This document shows, in pieces, positions 51,883-59,852 of a stretch of 64,000 bases of DNA. The translations under genes and the position numbers were made by a program. Position 1 is the first letter of the stretch; each line of letters starts with the position of its first letter. This DNA comes from Chloroflexota bacterium. GTDB taxonomy: Bacteria > Chloroflexota > Limnocylindria > P2-11E. The notes under the pieces were generated by a model. The model did not search any database, was not told the DNA's origin, and saw nothing but the letters and a program-made list of their open reading frames with translations. Location of the stretch: NCBI GenBank assembly GCA_005881885.1, contig VBDX01000150.1:1-64000 (forward strand), written 5' to 3'.

Positions 51883-54800
51883 TTGACCGTCGCGAGTAGC
51901 AGGCCCGACCGCACGCGGTACGCGCCACCCTCGCTCCCGCTTCCGCTCCTGCAGCGGCAACGGCTGCTCGATCGACTGGGGGGTGCCGACCGGCATCGAC
52001 TGACGCTCGTGCATGCCGCGGCCGGCTACGGCAAGACGACCCTCCTCGCGCAGCACGCGGACCTTCTCCGCGCTTCCGGGCGGCGCATGGCCTGGCTCAC
52101 ACTTCAACGCGGCGACGAGGATCCATTCGTGCTTTTCACCGACCTCGTCGGTGCGCTCCGGCGCGACGACGCGGAGTTCGGCGAGCAGCTCCTCTCGTCG
52201 CTCGAGCATGGACGCAGGCTCGAGCGAAAGCTGCCGCAGCTCGCGCAGGCGCTCGCCGACGAGCTTGCGTCGCTCGGCGAGCTTGTCCTCTTCGTGGATG
52301 ACCACCCGAGCGTGCAGGGCGGCGCGCCGCTCGCGATCTTCGGCAGTGAGCTCGTCGAGCTCCTTCCCGACAACACGCACCTGGTCCTTGCGACCCGCAG
52401 GACGCCCCAGCTCGGGGGTCTTCCGCGGTGGCGTCTCGCGGGCTCGGTCCTGGACATCTCCGCGGCCGAGCTCGCGTTCACGCGTTCCGAGGCGATCGAG
52501 CTCCTGCGCGGTGAATTCGGCCTGGACCTTCCCGAGCACGCCGTCGACGCGATCTATGGGCGCACGGGCGGCTGGCCCGCGGGCCTGCGACTCGCCGCGG
52601 CGTTCGTGCGCGAGCGCGGCTGGCGCGAGCTCGGTGAGTTCCGCGGAAGCGGCGCCGAGCTGTACGCGTACTTCAACAGCGAGGTCCTCGGCCGCGGCTC
52701 GCGTGCCGACCAGGACACGCTCCTGCGATGGTCGCTGCTCGAGCGCCTCGAGGAGGACGAGTCGGTGGCGGCGGGCGGCGCGTCGCGCGAGCTCGTGTCC
52801 TCTCTGGAGCAGGCCGGGCTCGTCGTGCGGGACGGCACGGCCGGGTCCGGCCATCGTTTCCAGCCGCTCTTCGCGGAGTTCCTGCGCGCGCGCGCGCGCG
52901 AGCTGCTGCCGGCGGCCGAGATCGTCGAGCTGCATCGCGGTCATGCCGAGCGTGCGCTCGGTCGAGGCGATGTCGATCGCGCGATCCATCACCTGCAGCA
53001 GGCCGGCGAGCACAAGCGCGCGGCGCAGCTGGTCCGCGATCACGGCGAGCTCGTCGTGGAGGGCAGCGAGGTCGGGACTCTTCAGCGCTGGCTCGATGGC
53101 TTCCCGCCGGGGGTCGAGCGGCGACTTCCGTGGGTGCTGCTTCTTCGCGGTCTGCTCCATCGCGTGCGCGGCGACTACGAGCGCGCGCTCGCGCATTACC
53201 GCGACGCCGCGGATCAGCTTCGGCGCGCGCGGGACGACGAGGGCCTCGCACGCGCGCTGACCTGGTCGGCGCAGGCGTTGCGCTACCTGCGCCGGCCTAA
53301 AGATGCGCTCGCGCAAGCGCACGACGCGCAGCAGCTCATCGGCGAAGGCGCGTCGTCGCAGGCCGCGTGGATCTGGCATCTCATCGGCGGCTGTCACGCC
53401 GATCTCGGCGAGCTCGAGCTAGCGACCACCGCACACCTCAAGGCCGAAGCGATGTTCTCGCTCCTCTCCGACCGCGCCGGCGAGCTCGCGGAAGCCCTCG
53501 CGCTCGCGCAGCTCCATCACCTGCTCGGTGAGCTCGACCTCGCGCAGCGCACGTACCTGCGCGCGCTCGCGCTCCAGCAGAAGACTGCGGACGTCACCGC
53601 GCTCTGCTGGGCGGAGGCCGGGCTGGTCGACGTGCGCACCCGCCGCGGCGACACCGCGGAGGCGCTGGACACGCTCCGCCAGACCCTCGAGATCGCGAGC
53701 GCGAACGATCTCCGCCTCGCGCAGGCGGCGATGTGCGCGACGCTCATGACCGTGCATTCGCTCACCGACGAGCGCGGAGCGGTCGAAGAGGTGTACCGCG
53801 CCGGAGTCGAGCTGTGTCGCGAGCAAGGTGACGATCGCGTGGTCGCCGAGCTGCACGCGACCGCCGCGGAGCTGCGCGCGCTGCGCGGGGAAGCCACTAC
53901 CGCGCACGATGCGCTGCGCGCCGCGGAGGCGATCGCCGCCTCATCACCAGGTCCGGTCGCCGGCATCCGCGCGGCGATCGCGCGCGGCACGATCCTCGAG
54001 GCCGAGGGCGACCGCGACGGCTCATTCAAGGCCTACGGCGAAGCGCGAGCCTCGGCAGGTGCGATCGGGGCGCGCTACCTCGAGGTCAAAGCGGCTCTGC
54101 TTGCCACCGCTGTCGCCGATTGGGTCGTCGAAACGACAAGGCCGGCGCTGCGAGCGGTGGCGGCGGAGCACTATCGCGACTTCCTGCTGCTGCGTCCCGC
54201 CTTGGCCGATGCACTGCGTCAGCGACTTGCGGACCTCGAAATTCCGCCGGACGAGACGCGCGATCTGGCCCTGCTCCTTCAGCCCGCGCCCGTCGTGCCG
54301 TCCGCCGCGCAGGGTGTGTCATCTGCGGCCGCTGAAAGCATTCAGACGTTCATGCTCGGGCCGTTCGAGCTCCGGGCGAGCGGCGCGCGCATCAGCGACC
54401 GCGGCTGGCGAACGAGCAAAGCGAAGGAGCTCTTCGCGCTGCTCCTGCTCGATCGACAGCGGGCGATCTCCCGCGACGAGCTCGTGGCCCAGCTCTGGCC
54501 GGAGACGGACGCGGCCTCCGCGCTTTCCAACTTCCACTTCACGTTGCACGCGCTTCGCAAGGCGCTCGAGTCAGCGGGCGCGTCCGAAGCGACGAGCGTG
54601 GTCCGCACCGACGCCGGATATCGCCTCGCGCTCCCACTGTCGATACACGTCGACCTCGAAGTCTTCCGCCGGTCGCTCAGGAGGGGCCACGAAGCGCGTG
54701 ATGCCGGGAGATCGCGCGAGGCCGTGCAGCACCTGCGCGCCGCGGTGGCCGTTCACCGCGGTGAATTCCTCGCCGACCTGAGCGCCCCGTGGATCGATCG

Positions 54801-55092
54801 CCACCGCGAGGAGACGAACCGTCAGCTGGTCGCGGCGGCGAAGGAGCTCGCGACCCTCGAGCTCGAATGGAAGGAGCCGCGCGAAGCGGTCCGTCCCCTC
54901 GAGAAGCTATTGCAGCGCGAACCGTACGACGAGGAAGCCCATCGCTTGCTGATGCGCGCGCACCACGAGTCCGGCGATGCCGCTCTGGCCATGCGCCACT
55001 ACCAGGCCCTCGAGGCCATGCTCCGCCGCGACCTCGGCGCCGAGCCCGAGGCCGCGACCCGCGAGCTCTACCAGCGGATCAAGCGCAAATAG
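51883..55092 (+). CDS. STAND ATPase-TPR regulator with C-terminal SARP-like DNA-binding and BTAD domains
   Basis: A 1069-residue regulator. The N-terminus has a Walker A motif HAAAGYGKTTLLAQ and a later VLFVDD (Walker B-like) of MalT/STAND type. GWPAGLRLAAAFV matches the winged-helix after the ATPase. Residues about 350-800 are TPR repeats. Residues about 820-910 form an OmpR/SARP-type helix-turn-helix (LGPFELRASG, RTSKAKELFALLLLDRQRAISRDELVAQLWP). The end (about 920-1068) is a bacterial transcriptional activation domain with EPYDEEAHRLLMRAHHESGDAALAMRHY. In many such proteins the SARP/BTAD part is N-terminal; here it is last. The target is unknown. Confidence 0.88.
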   Translation: MTVASSRPDRTRYAPPSLPLPLLQRQRLLDRLGGADRHRLTLVHAAAGYGKTTLLAQHADLLRASGRRMAWLTLQRGDEDPFVLFTDLVGALRRDDAEFGEQLLSSLEHGRRLERKLPQLAQALADELASLGELVLFVDDHPSVQGGAPLAIFGSELVELLPDNTHLVLATRRTPQLGGLPRWRLAGSVLDISAAELAFTRSEAIELLRGEFGLDLPEHAVDAIYGRTGGWPAGLRLAAAFVRERGWRELGEFRGSGAELYAYFNSEVLGRGSRADQDTLLRWSLLERLEEDESVAAGGASRELVSSLEQAGLVVRDGTAGSGHRFQPLFAEFLRARARELLPAAEIVELHRGHAERALGRGDVDRAIHHLQQAGEHKRAAQLVRDHGELVVEGSEVGTLQRWLDGFPPGVERRLPWVLLLRGLLHRVRGDYERALAHYRDAADQLRRARDDEGLARALTWSAQALRYLRRPKDALAQAHDAQQLIGEGASSQAAWIWHLIGGCHADLGELELATTAHLKAEAMFSLLSDRAGELAEALALAQLHHLLGELDLAQRTYLRALALQQKTADVTALCWAEAGLVDVRTRRGDTAEALDTLRQTLEIASANDLRLAQAAMCATLMTVHSLTDERGAVEEVYRAGVELCREQGDDRVVAELHATAAELRALRGEATTAHDALRAAEAIAASSPGPVAGIRAAIARGTILEAEGDRDGSFKAYGEARASAGAIGARYLEVKAALLATAVADWVVETTRPALRAVAAEHYRDFLLLRPALADALRQRLADLEIPPDETRDLALLLQPAPVVPSAAQGVSSAAAESIQTFMLGPFELRASGARISDRGWRTSKAKELFALLLLDRQRAISRDELVAQLWPETDAASALSNFHFTLHALRKALESAGASEATSVVRTDAGYRLALPLSIHVDLEVFRRSLRRGHEARDAGRSREAVQHLRAAVAVHRGEFLADLSAPWIDRHREETNRQLVAAAKELATLELEWKEPREAVRPLEKLLQREPYDEEAHRLLMRAHHESGDAALAMRHYQALEAMLRRDLGAEPEAATRELYQRIKRK

Positions 55093-55108
55093 CGCCAACG
55101 TTCCGGGT

Positions 55109-55137
55109 TAGCCGGGCCTGTACACCAAGGCCGGCTA
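55109..55137 (+). terminator. Hairpin after the STAND-BTAD gene
   Basis: TAGCCGGGCCT and AGGCCGGCTA form a stem of about 10 bp with one mismatch and an 8-base loop, 17 bases after the stop. It is a likely terminator separating the regulator from the secreted subtilase unit. Confidence 0.55.
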
Positions 55138-55363
55138 CCAAACCGCCTCGGTAATCAACGCGCACTAGCTCGCGCGGCGTTTGGGGGCGAGGCTTCATGC
55201 AGTTGACGGAGGCCGCGCGGAAGAGTGTTTCGCATGCGTTTCGACCGTCGCTCGGACGGCTCGCAAACCATTGCGCGCTCGCCTGCTTCGGTGAACATCA
55301 CCCGCACAGGGGATGACCTCCGCTGGCCAGGTGGGTACTACTCGGTTAGGAGTTTCGGGGGAA

Positions 55364-56833
55364 ATGACAGGACGGACGGGTGGGGTACTGCGGCGCGGTG
55401 TCGCGCTCTTCGCCGCGTCCGTTCTCTTCTTCGCCGTCGCCCCCGGAACGAACTGGACGGCGGCTCCCGTCGACCCCGCGCTCGCCTCCGGCGGCTACGC
55501 GCTCGTTCGCGTCGGCCACGGCGCCGCCGGAGCGGTCGCGGCCGAGGTCCAGGCCTCCGGCGCGACCGAGATCGCCGCACTCGACGCCATCGACGTCGTC
55601 ACCGCACGCATCTCCGACGACGCGCTGCGTGCACTGCGAAGTGATCCGCGGGTGGCCTTCGTGGTGGCCGACACGATCGTCTCAGCAGTCGGCAAGGAGA
55701 AGTATTTCGAAAAGGCAACGGGCAAGCCCAGTCCCGGCATCGAAGTGGTCGATGCCCAGCGGGCCTGGTCCAAGGCCACCGGCCGCGGTGTGACGGTCGC
55801 ACTGATGGACACCGGCGTCGCCCGGCATCCCGATCTCGATGGGTCGGTGCTGGCACGGCTCGACTTCGTAGGTGATGGCGCCACGCAGCTCGACCCGAGC
55901 GGACATGGCACGTTCGTCGCAGGGCTTATCGCGGCGCACGGCGAGTCATTCAAGGGTGTCGCGCCGGACGCCAAGGTCGTCTCCCTTCGGGTGCTCGATC
56001 AGAAGGGCGACGGGACGATGCACTCTGTCCTCGCCGCGTTCGACTGGCTCCTGCGCAACCGCTCCGCGTACCACATCCGCGTCCTCAACCTCTCGTTCGG
56101 GGCGAAGCAGACGACGTCGTACCACCGGACGCTTCTCGCCGGCGTCGTAGAGTCCGCTCACTTCGCGGGCATCGCGGTCGTCGCGGCAGCGGGGAACGAC
56201 GGGCCCGACCCTCGCACCGTAAGCATGCCGGGCGCTGATCCCTTCGTGATCACCGTCGGCTCGTTGGCCGACCGGGGCACACCGGGCTGGGGAGACGACC
56301 GGGAATCGGTCTTCAGTAGCCGCGGTCCGACGCGGGACGGGTTCGCGAAGCCCGACGTGCTCGCGCCAGGCGAGCACGTCGTCTCGCTGCGCGTCCCGGG
56401 GGCGGCGTTCGACAAGGACGGCGAGCCGAACGCGACACCCTACGCGCGCCTGACCGGCACCTCGGCTTCGAGCGCGATGGTCGCCGGCGTTGCCTCGCTG
56501 GTTCTGCAGGCACATGCCGGCTACTCGCCGAGTCAGGTGAAAGGCGCGCTTGTCGCGGGCGGCCGCAACGTGTGGGGCACGGAGACGCCCGGGGCAAACG
56601 CGCTCGATGCGCTCACCGCGCGCCCGGCACTCGTGAACGCGCGCGTTGCGCCATCGGCGCTCCTGATGAAAGTCCTTGTCGCGAGCGGTCAGATCGCGGG
56701 CAGCGTGAACTGGGACGGAGTCACGTGGGAAGGCATTACGTGGGAGAGCGTCACTTGGGAGGGCATCGCATGGGAGAGCGTTTCATGGGAGAGCGTTACC
56801 TGGGAGAGCGTCACATGGGAGGCACGTTCGTGA
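55364..56833 (+). CDS. Secreted subtilisin-like peptidase with C-terminal Trp-Glu pentapeptide repeats
   Basis: A 489-residue protein from ATG 55364, chosen for the GGGGGA just upstream. A basic N-terminus and hydrophobic helix (GVALFAASVLFFAVAPG) form a signal peptide or anchor. Residues about 45-105 look like an I9-type propeptide. The triad is Asp149 (LMDTGVARHPD), His181 (GHGTFVAG) and Ser367 in TGTSASSAMVAG; the usual GTSMAxP is altered after Ser. AAAGNDGP supplies the oxyanion Asn. The last 42 residues are eight copies of a pentapeptide, TWE[GS][IV]-like. The stop overlaps the HD-GYP start (GTGA). The same SWE motif recurs in two miniproteins downstream. Confidence 0.88.
   Translation: MTGRTGGVLRRGVALFAASVLFFAVAPGTNWTAAPVDPALASGGYALVRVGHGAAGAVAAEVQASGATEIAALDAIDVVTARISDDALRALRSDPRVAFVVADTIVSAVGKEKYFEKATGKPSPGIEVVDAQRAWSKATGRGVTVALMDTGVARHPDLDGSVLARLDFVGDGATQLDPSGHGTFVAGLIAAHGESFKGVAPDAKVVSLRVLDQKGDGTMHSVLAAFDWLLRNRSAYHIRVLNLSFGAKQTTSYHRTLLAGVVESAHFAGIAVVAAAGNDGPDPRTVSMPGADPFVITVGSLADRGTPGWGDDRESVFSSRGPTRDGFAKPDVLAPGEHVVSLRVPGAAFDKDGEPNATPYARLTGTSASSAMVAGVASLVLQAHAGYSPSQVKGALVAGGRNVWGTETPGANALDALTARPALVNARVAPSALLMKVLVASGQIAGSVNWDGVTWEGITWESVTWEGIAWESVSWESVTWESVTWEARS
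56708..56827 (+). repeat. 15-bp tandem repeats encoding Trp-Glu pentapeptides
   Basis: Eight 15-bp units encode NWDGV, TWEGI, TWESV, TWEGI, AWESV, SWESV, TWESV, TWEAR. Trp and the acidic residue are fixed while others vary. The GGGAGG that serves as ribosome site for the next gene lies within the last unit. Confidence 0.9.
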
Positions 56834-58221
56834 AAGGCCGGATCGATCTCTACGTCGGCACGGTGGCCTTCGCCGGTCTGATCGCGCTCATGGCCGCGTC
56901 GAGCACGCAGAGGACGGACGCGCTCGACCCGATCATGCTCGCGGTGCTGGTCGCGCTTGCATGCGTCGCCCAGCGTGTTCCCGTCTTCCTGTTCCGATCG
57001 AGCGCGATCTCGGTCTCGTTCGCGGCCGTGATCGCCGCGTACGTGCTCTACGGAACGGGTGCGGCGGTGTGGGTCAGCCTTGCGCAGGCGCTGGTGAACT
57101 CGATCACACCTCGTCGGAAGCCGCTACGCAAAGCGGCATTCAACTTCGGGTCGTTCGCGCTCTCGGCATTCGCCGCCGGGGAGCTCTACCGGCTCATTGG
57201 CGGCATGACTCCACCGGCCGCGATCGGGCCGACGCTCCTGGCGGTGGCTCTGTCGGCCGGCGCGTACTTCCTCGTGAACACCACGCTCACCGCGGTCGCG
57301 ATCGCGTCGTCGGAAGGCCAGAACGTCGTCTCGGTATGGCGGACGAACTACAGCTGGATGCCTGTGAACTTCGGCGCCACGGCGGTGCAAGGCGCCGCGC
57401 TCGCACTCGCGTACCAGGCGCTGGGCCTATTCGGTGTGTTCGTCTTCACGGTCCCGCTGTGCGTCGCATGGTTCTCCTTCCGTCTCTATATGACGAAGTC
57501 CACTGAAGTTCGACAGCGGAATGAGGAGCTCAGCACGGTCAACGAGCTGCTGCGCCAGACCAACGATCGTCTCGAGCAATCGCATATCTCGGTCATCGGC
57601 GCGCTCATCGGGGCCCTCGAGGCCAAGGAGTCGCACCTCTCGGGACACGCCGCGACGACGATGCACTACTCCGTCGAGGTCGGGCGGAAACTCGGGCTCG
57701 GTGCCGACGAGATCGCCGGGATAAAGCTCGGCGCGCTCTTCCACGACGTCGGCAAGATCGGGGTTCCCGAGTCGCTCCTCTCCAAGCCTGACGAGCTCAC
57801 CGACGAGGAGTGGGTCGAGATGCGTGCCCACCCGACGATCGGCGCGAGCCTTCTCGGCAACGTGCCGATGCTCGATCGCATCCGTCCGATCGTGCTCGCA
57901 CACCACGAGAACTTCGATGGCACCGGCTACCCCGCGGGGCTCAAAGGCAGCGAGATCCCGCTCGCCGCGCAGATCATCTCGGTGGCCGACTCATACGACG
58001 CGATGACGAGCGAGCGGCCCTATCGCATCGCGCTCCGTCCCAAGCAGGCGCTCCGCGAGCTTCGCGCGAACGCCGGCACGCAGTTCAACCCGGTCGTGGT
58101 CGAAGCGTTCATCCAGGTCGTCATCGAGGAACGTCGCCGCGCGGCGCGCGGCAAGGCGCCCGTACACGGTCACCGGCACGTTTACCAGCAGGCGCTCGAG
58201 GCCGTAAAGGTCGCGAGCTAA
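56830..58221 (+). CDS. Membrane HD-GYP cyclic-di-GMP phosphodiesterase-like protein
   Basis: A 463-residue protein from GTG 56830, which overlaps the subtilase stop and has GGGAGG seven bases upstream. About seven helices fill residues 5-215 (a MASE-like sensor). A coiled coil (TKSTEVRQRNEELSTVNELLRQTNDRLEQS) links to an HD-GYP domain: LFHDVGKIGVPESLL, HHENFDGTGYPAGLKG, SVADSYDAMTSERPY. It likely degrades c-di-GMP in response to a membrane or outside signal. Two miniprotein genes follow 11 bases later, suggesting one unit. Confidence 0.92.
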   Translation: MKGRIDLYVGTVAFAGLIALMAASSTQRTDALDPIMLAVLVALACVAQRVPVFLFRSSAISVSFAAVIAAYVLYGTGAAVWVSLAQALVNSITPRRKPLRKAAFNFGSFALSAFAAGELYRLIGGMTPPAAIGPTLLAVALSAGAYFLVNTTLTAVAIASSEGQNVVSVWRTNYSWMPVNFGATAVQGAALALAYQALGLFGVFVFTVPLCVAWFSFRLYMTKSTEVRQRNEELSTVNELLRQTNDRLEQSHISVIGALIGALEAKESHLSGHAATTMHYSVEVGRKLGLGADEIAGIKLGALFHDVGKIGVPESLLSKPDELTDEEWVEMRAHPTIGASLLGNVPMLDRIRPIVLAHHENFDGTGYPAGLKGSEIPLAAQIISVADSYDAMTSERPYRIALRPKQALRELRANAGTQFNPVVVEAFIQVVIEERRRAARGKAPVHGHRHVYQQALEAVKVAS

Positions 58222-58232
58222 GGGGGTTCGGA

Positions 58233-58385
58233 ATGAAGATCGCACGCACACTCAAGACGGTGCTCATCGCGATGGTCCTCGTGCTCTCGCTCTTTGCGGC
58301 GCGAGGCACGGCCTGGGCTGACGACGCGGGCGTGAGCTGGGAGCAGGTCCCGGACATGCCGGATCCGATGGCGGTGGGCTTCTAA
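58233..58385 (+). CDS. Secreted miniprotein 1 with SWE motif
   Basis: A 50-residue protein with AGGGGG upstream. A signal peptide (KIARTLKTVLIAMVLVLSLFAARGTAWA) is followed by an Ala-x-Ala cleavage site, leaving the acidic 21-residue peptide DDAGVSWEQVPDMPDPMAVG plus Phe. Its core SWE matches the pentapeptide repeats of the subtilase two genes upstream. It ends TAATG, overlapping the next miniprotein. It could be a secreted signal, a peptidase substrate or a structural peptide. Confidence 0.75.
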   Translation: MKIARTLKTVLIAMVLVLSLFAARGTAWADDAGVSWEQVPDMPDPMAVGF

Positions 58386-58543
58386 TGAAGATCACGCGGG
58401 CGATGAAGACGCTGCTCGTCGCGACGGTCCTCGTACTTTCGCTGTTCGCCGCTCGAGGCACGGCATGGGCCGACGACGCGGGCATCAGCTGGGAGCACGT
58501 CCCGGACCTTCCTGACCCTATCGGGATCAGCTGGGAAGAGTGA
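58385..58543 (+). CDS. Secreted miniprotein 2 with two SWE motifs
   Basis: A 52-residue paralogue of the previous protein (signal peptide MKITRAMKTLLVATVLVLSL, then FAARGTAWA). The mature part has 23 residues: DDAGISWEHVPDLPDPIGIS then WEE, with two SWE motifs. Start and stop overlap in TAATG. The signal peptides are nearly identical, showing a recent tandem duplication, while the mature parts differ at selected positions. The function is unknown. Confidence 0.75.
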   Translation: MKITRAMKTLLVATVLVLSLFAARGTAWADDAGISWEHVPDLPDPIGISWEE

Positions 58544-58545
58544 CG

Positions 58546-59430
58546 CTAGACCCCCGCGAATTCAGGTAGCGCGAACAGGTCTTCGAGGGTGCGGACGACG
58601 CGGTCAGGGACCGCGTCGCCCGCCGCCCGGTCCAGCGACCCTTCTTCGGTCAATCCCGTCGTGATGAGCACCCCGGTGGCGCCGACGCGGTGCGCCGCGA
58701 CCATGTCGTAGTCCGTCGAATCGCCGACCACGATGACCCGCTCCGCGTCCTTCCCCGCGCGCCGGATGGCCTCCTGGAAGAGGAACGGCTCCGGTTTGCC
58801 GATGCAGATGGCGCGTGCCCCGGTCGCGACCTCGATCGCCGCGACGATCGTGCCCGCGCCGGGGAGGAGCCGCCCTTCCACGGGGTACGCGCGGTCGCGA
58901 TTCGAACAGACAAAGTGCGCGCCGGCGATGACCGCGCGTTGCGCCTCGGCGATCTTCGCGTAGGTGAGGTGCAGATCGAGTCCGACGACCACCGTGTCCG
59001 GCGGCGGCGGCAGCTTGAGGCCGACGAGGTAGCGGCGCATCGCGCCGGGGTCGACGCCGTCGGCGGCGGCCTCCGGCGGCGGGTGGATGCCCGGTAGGTC
59101 GGACGCCGCGCGCACTCGGATCCCGACGGCGCGGATCTCCTCGCGCAGCCCATCCGCCCCGATCACGAGGACGTCGTTGGACCTGGGCCGGCGGCGCTCG
59201 AGGTAGTGCGCGGTCGCGTAGCCGCTGGTGACGATGTGCTCGCGGTCACCGCCGAGTCCGAGCTGCTGGAGACGTCGCAGGTACTCATCGCGGGTCGCGG
59301 TCGAGTTGTTCGTGGCGAAAAATACGTCCCAGGTGGCCCGGCGCAGGCGCGTCAGCGTCTCGCGCGCGTAGGGCATGACCTGCGCGCCGCGGTAGAGCAC
59401 GCCGTCCATGTCGAAGATCGCAATCGGCAT
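58546..59430 (-). CDS. HAD-IIA (NagD-like) phosphatase
   Basis: A 294-residue HAD phosphatase from ATG 59430. Motif I is IFDMDGVLYRG, motif II is FFATNNSTAT, motif III Lys is in IGKPEPFLFQ and motif IV is VVGDSTDYDM. It belongs to the NagD/phosphoglycolate/4-nitrophenyl phosphatase group; the natural substrate is unknown. It lies 11 bases after the Nudix gene on the same strand. Confidence 0.92.
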   Translation of the reverse strand: MPIAIFDMDGVLYRGAQVMPYARETLTRLRRATWDVFFATNNSTATRDEYLRRLQQLGLGGDREHIVTSGYATAHYLERRRPRSNDVLVIGADGLREEIRAVGIRVRAASDLPGIHPPPEAAADGVDPGAMRRYLVGLKLPPPPDTVVVGLDLHLTYAKIAEAQRAVIAGAHFVCSNRDRAYPVEGRLLPGAGTIVAAIEVATGARAICIGKPEPFLFQEAIRRAGKDAERVIVVGDSTDYDMVAAHRVGATGVLITTGLTEEGSLDRAAGDAVPDRVVRTLEDLFALPEFAGV

Positions 59431-59441
59431 CGGGCGACAGG

Positions 59442-59852
59442 CTAACGAAGCCAGAGGCGCGGACCGATCGTCCACACGCGTGGCGGACCATCGCCGAGGG
59501 CATCGGTGATCCGCCGTATGGTGAAGTCGCTGATCGGCCTGGGGAGCGCGTTCGGCGAAAACCACCCAAGCTCGTCGATCTCCGCCGGGTCGGCCACTCG
59601 CGGCGCGCCGCGAGCCCGCGCGCGAAAGACGAAATGGTGCGCGTCCGGCGGTTCCCAGTAGACGCCGACGAGTCGTTCGACATCGAGCTGGATGCCAACT
59701 TCCTCGAGCGCCTCGCGGCGCGCGGTCTCCTCGGCGGACTCTCCCGCCTCGCCACCCCCGCCGGGAAGCTCCCAGTTGAGCTCCCCGTATCCGTGCTTCA
59801 CCACCAGTACACGGCCCGCGTCATCGACGATCACTGACGCCGCGCCGACCAT
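59442..59852 (-). CDS. Nudix hydrolase
   Basis: A 136-residue protein with the Nudix box GGGEAGESAEETARREALEEVG at about 31-52 (G-x5-E-x7-REUxEExGU). It hydrolyses a nucleoside diphosphate linked to some moiety; the substrate is unknown. The ATG overlaps the dehydrogenase stop (TGATG). The three genes 60991-58546 form an operon. Confidence 0.92.
   Translation of the reverse strand: MVGAASVIVDDAGRVLVVKHGYGELNWELPGGGGEAGESAEETARREALEEVGIQLDVERLVGVYWEPPDAHHFVFRARARGAPRVADPAEIDELGWFSPNALPRPISDFTIRRITDALGDGPPRVWTIGPRLWLR

Noticed and set aside
55200-55363. Possible riboswitch (c-di-GMP GEMM-like) before the subtilase gene.
   Set aside because: A CGCAAACC-like piece exists, but the conserved partner ACGCAAAGC and the core stems could not be found by eye.
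56572-56829. Longer HD-GYP start reading back through the repeat array.
   Set aside because: That frame gives Arg/Gly-rich sequence antagonistic to the subtilase frame; GTG 56830 has an ideal ribosome site and GTGA overlap.
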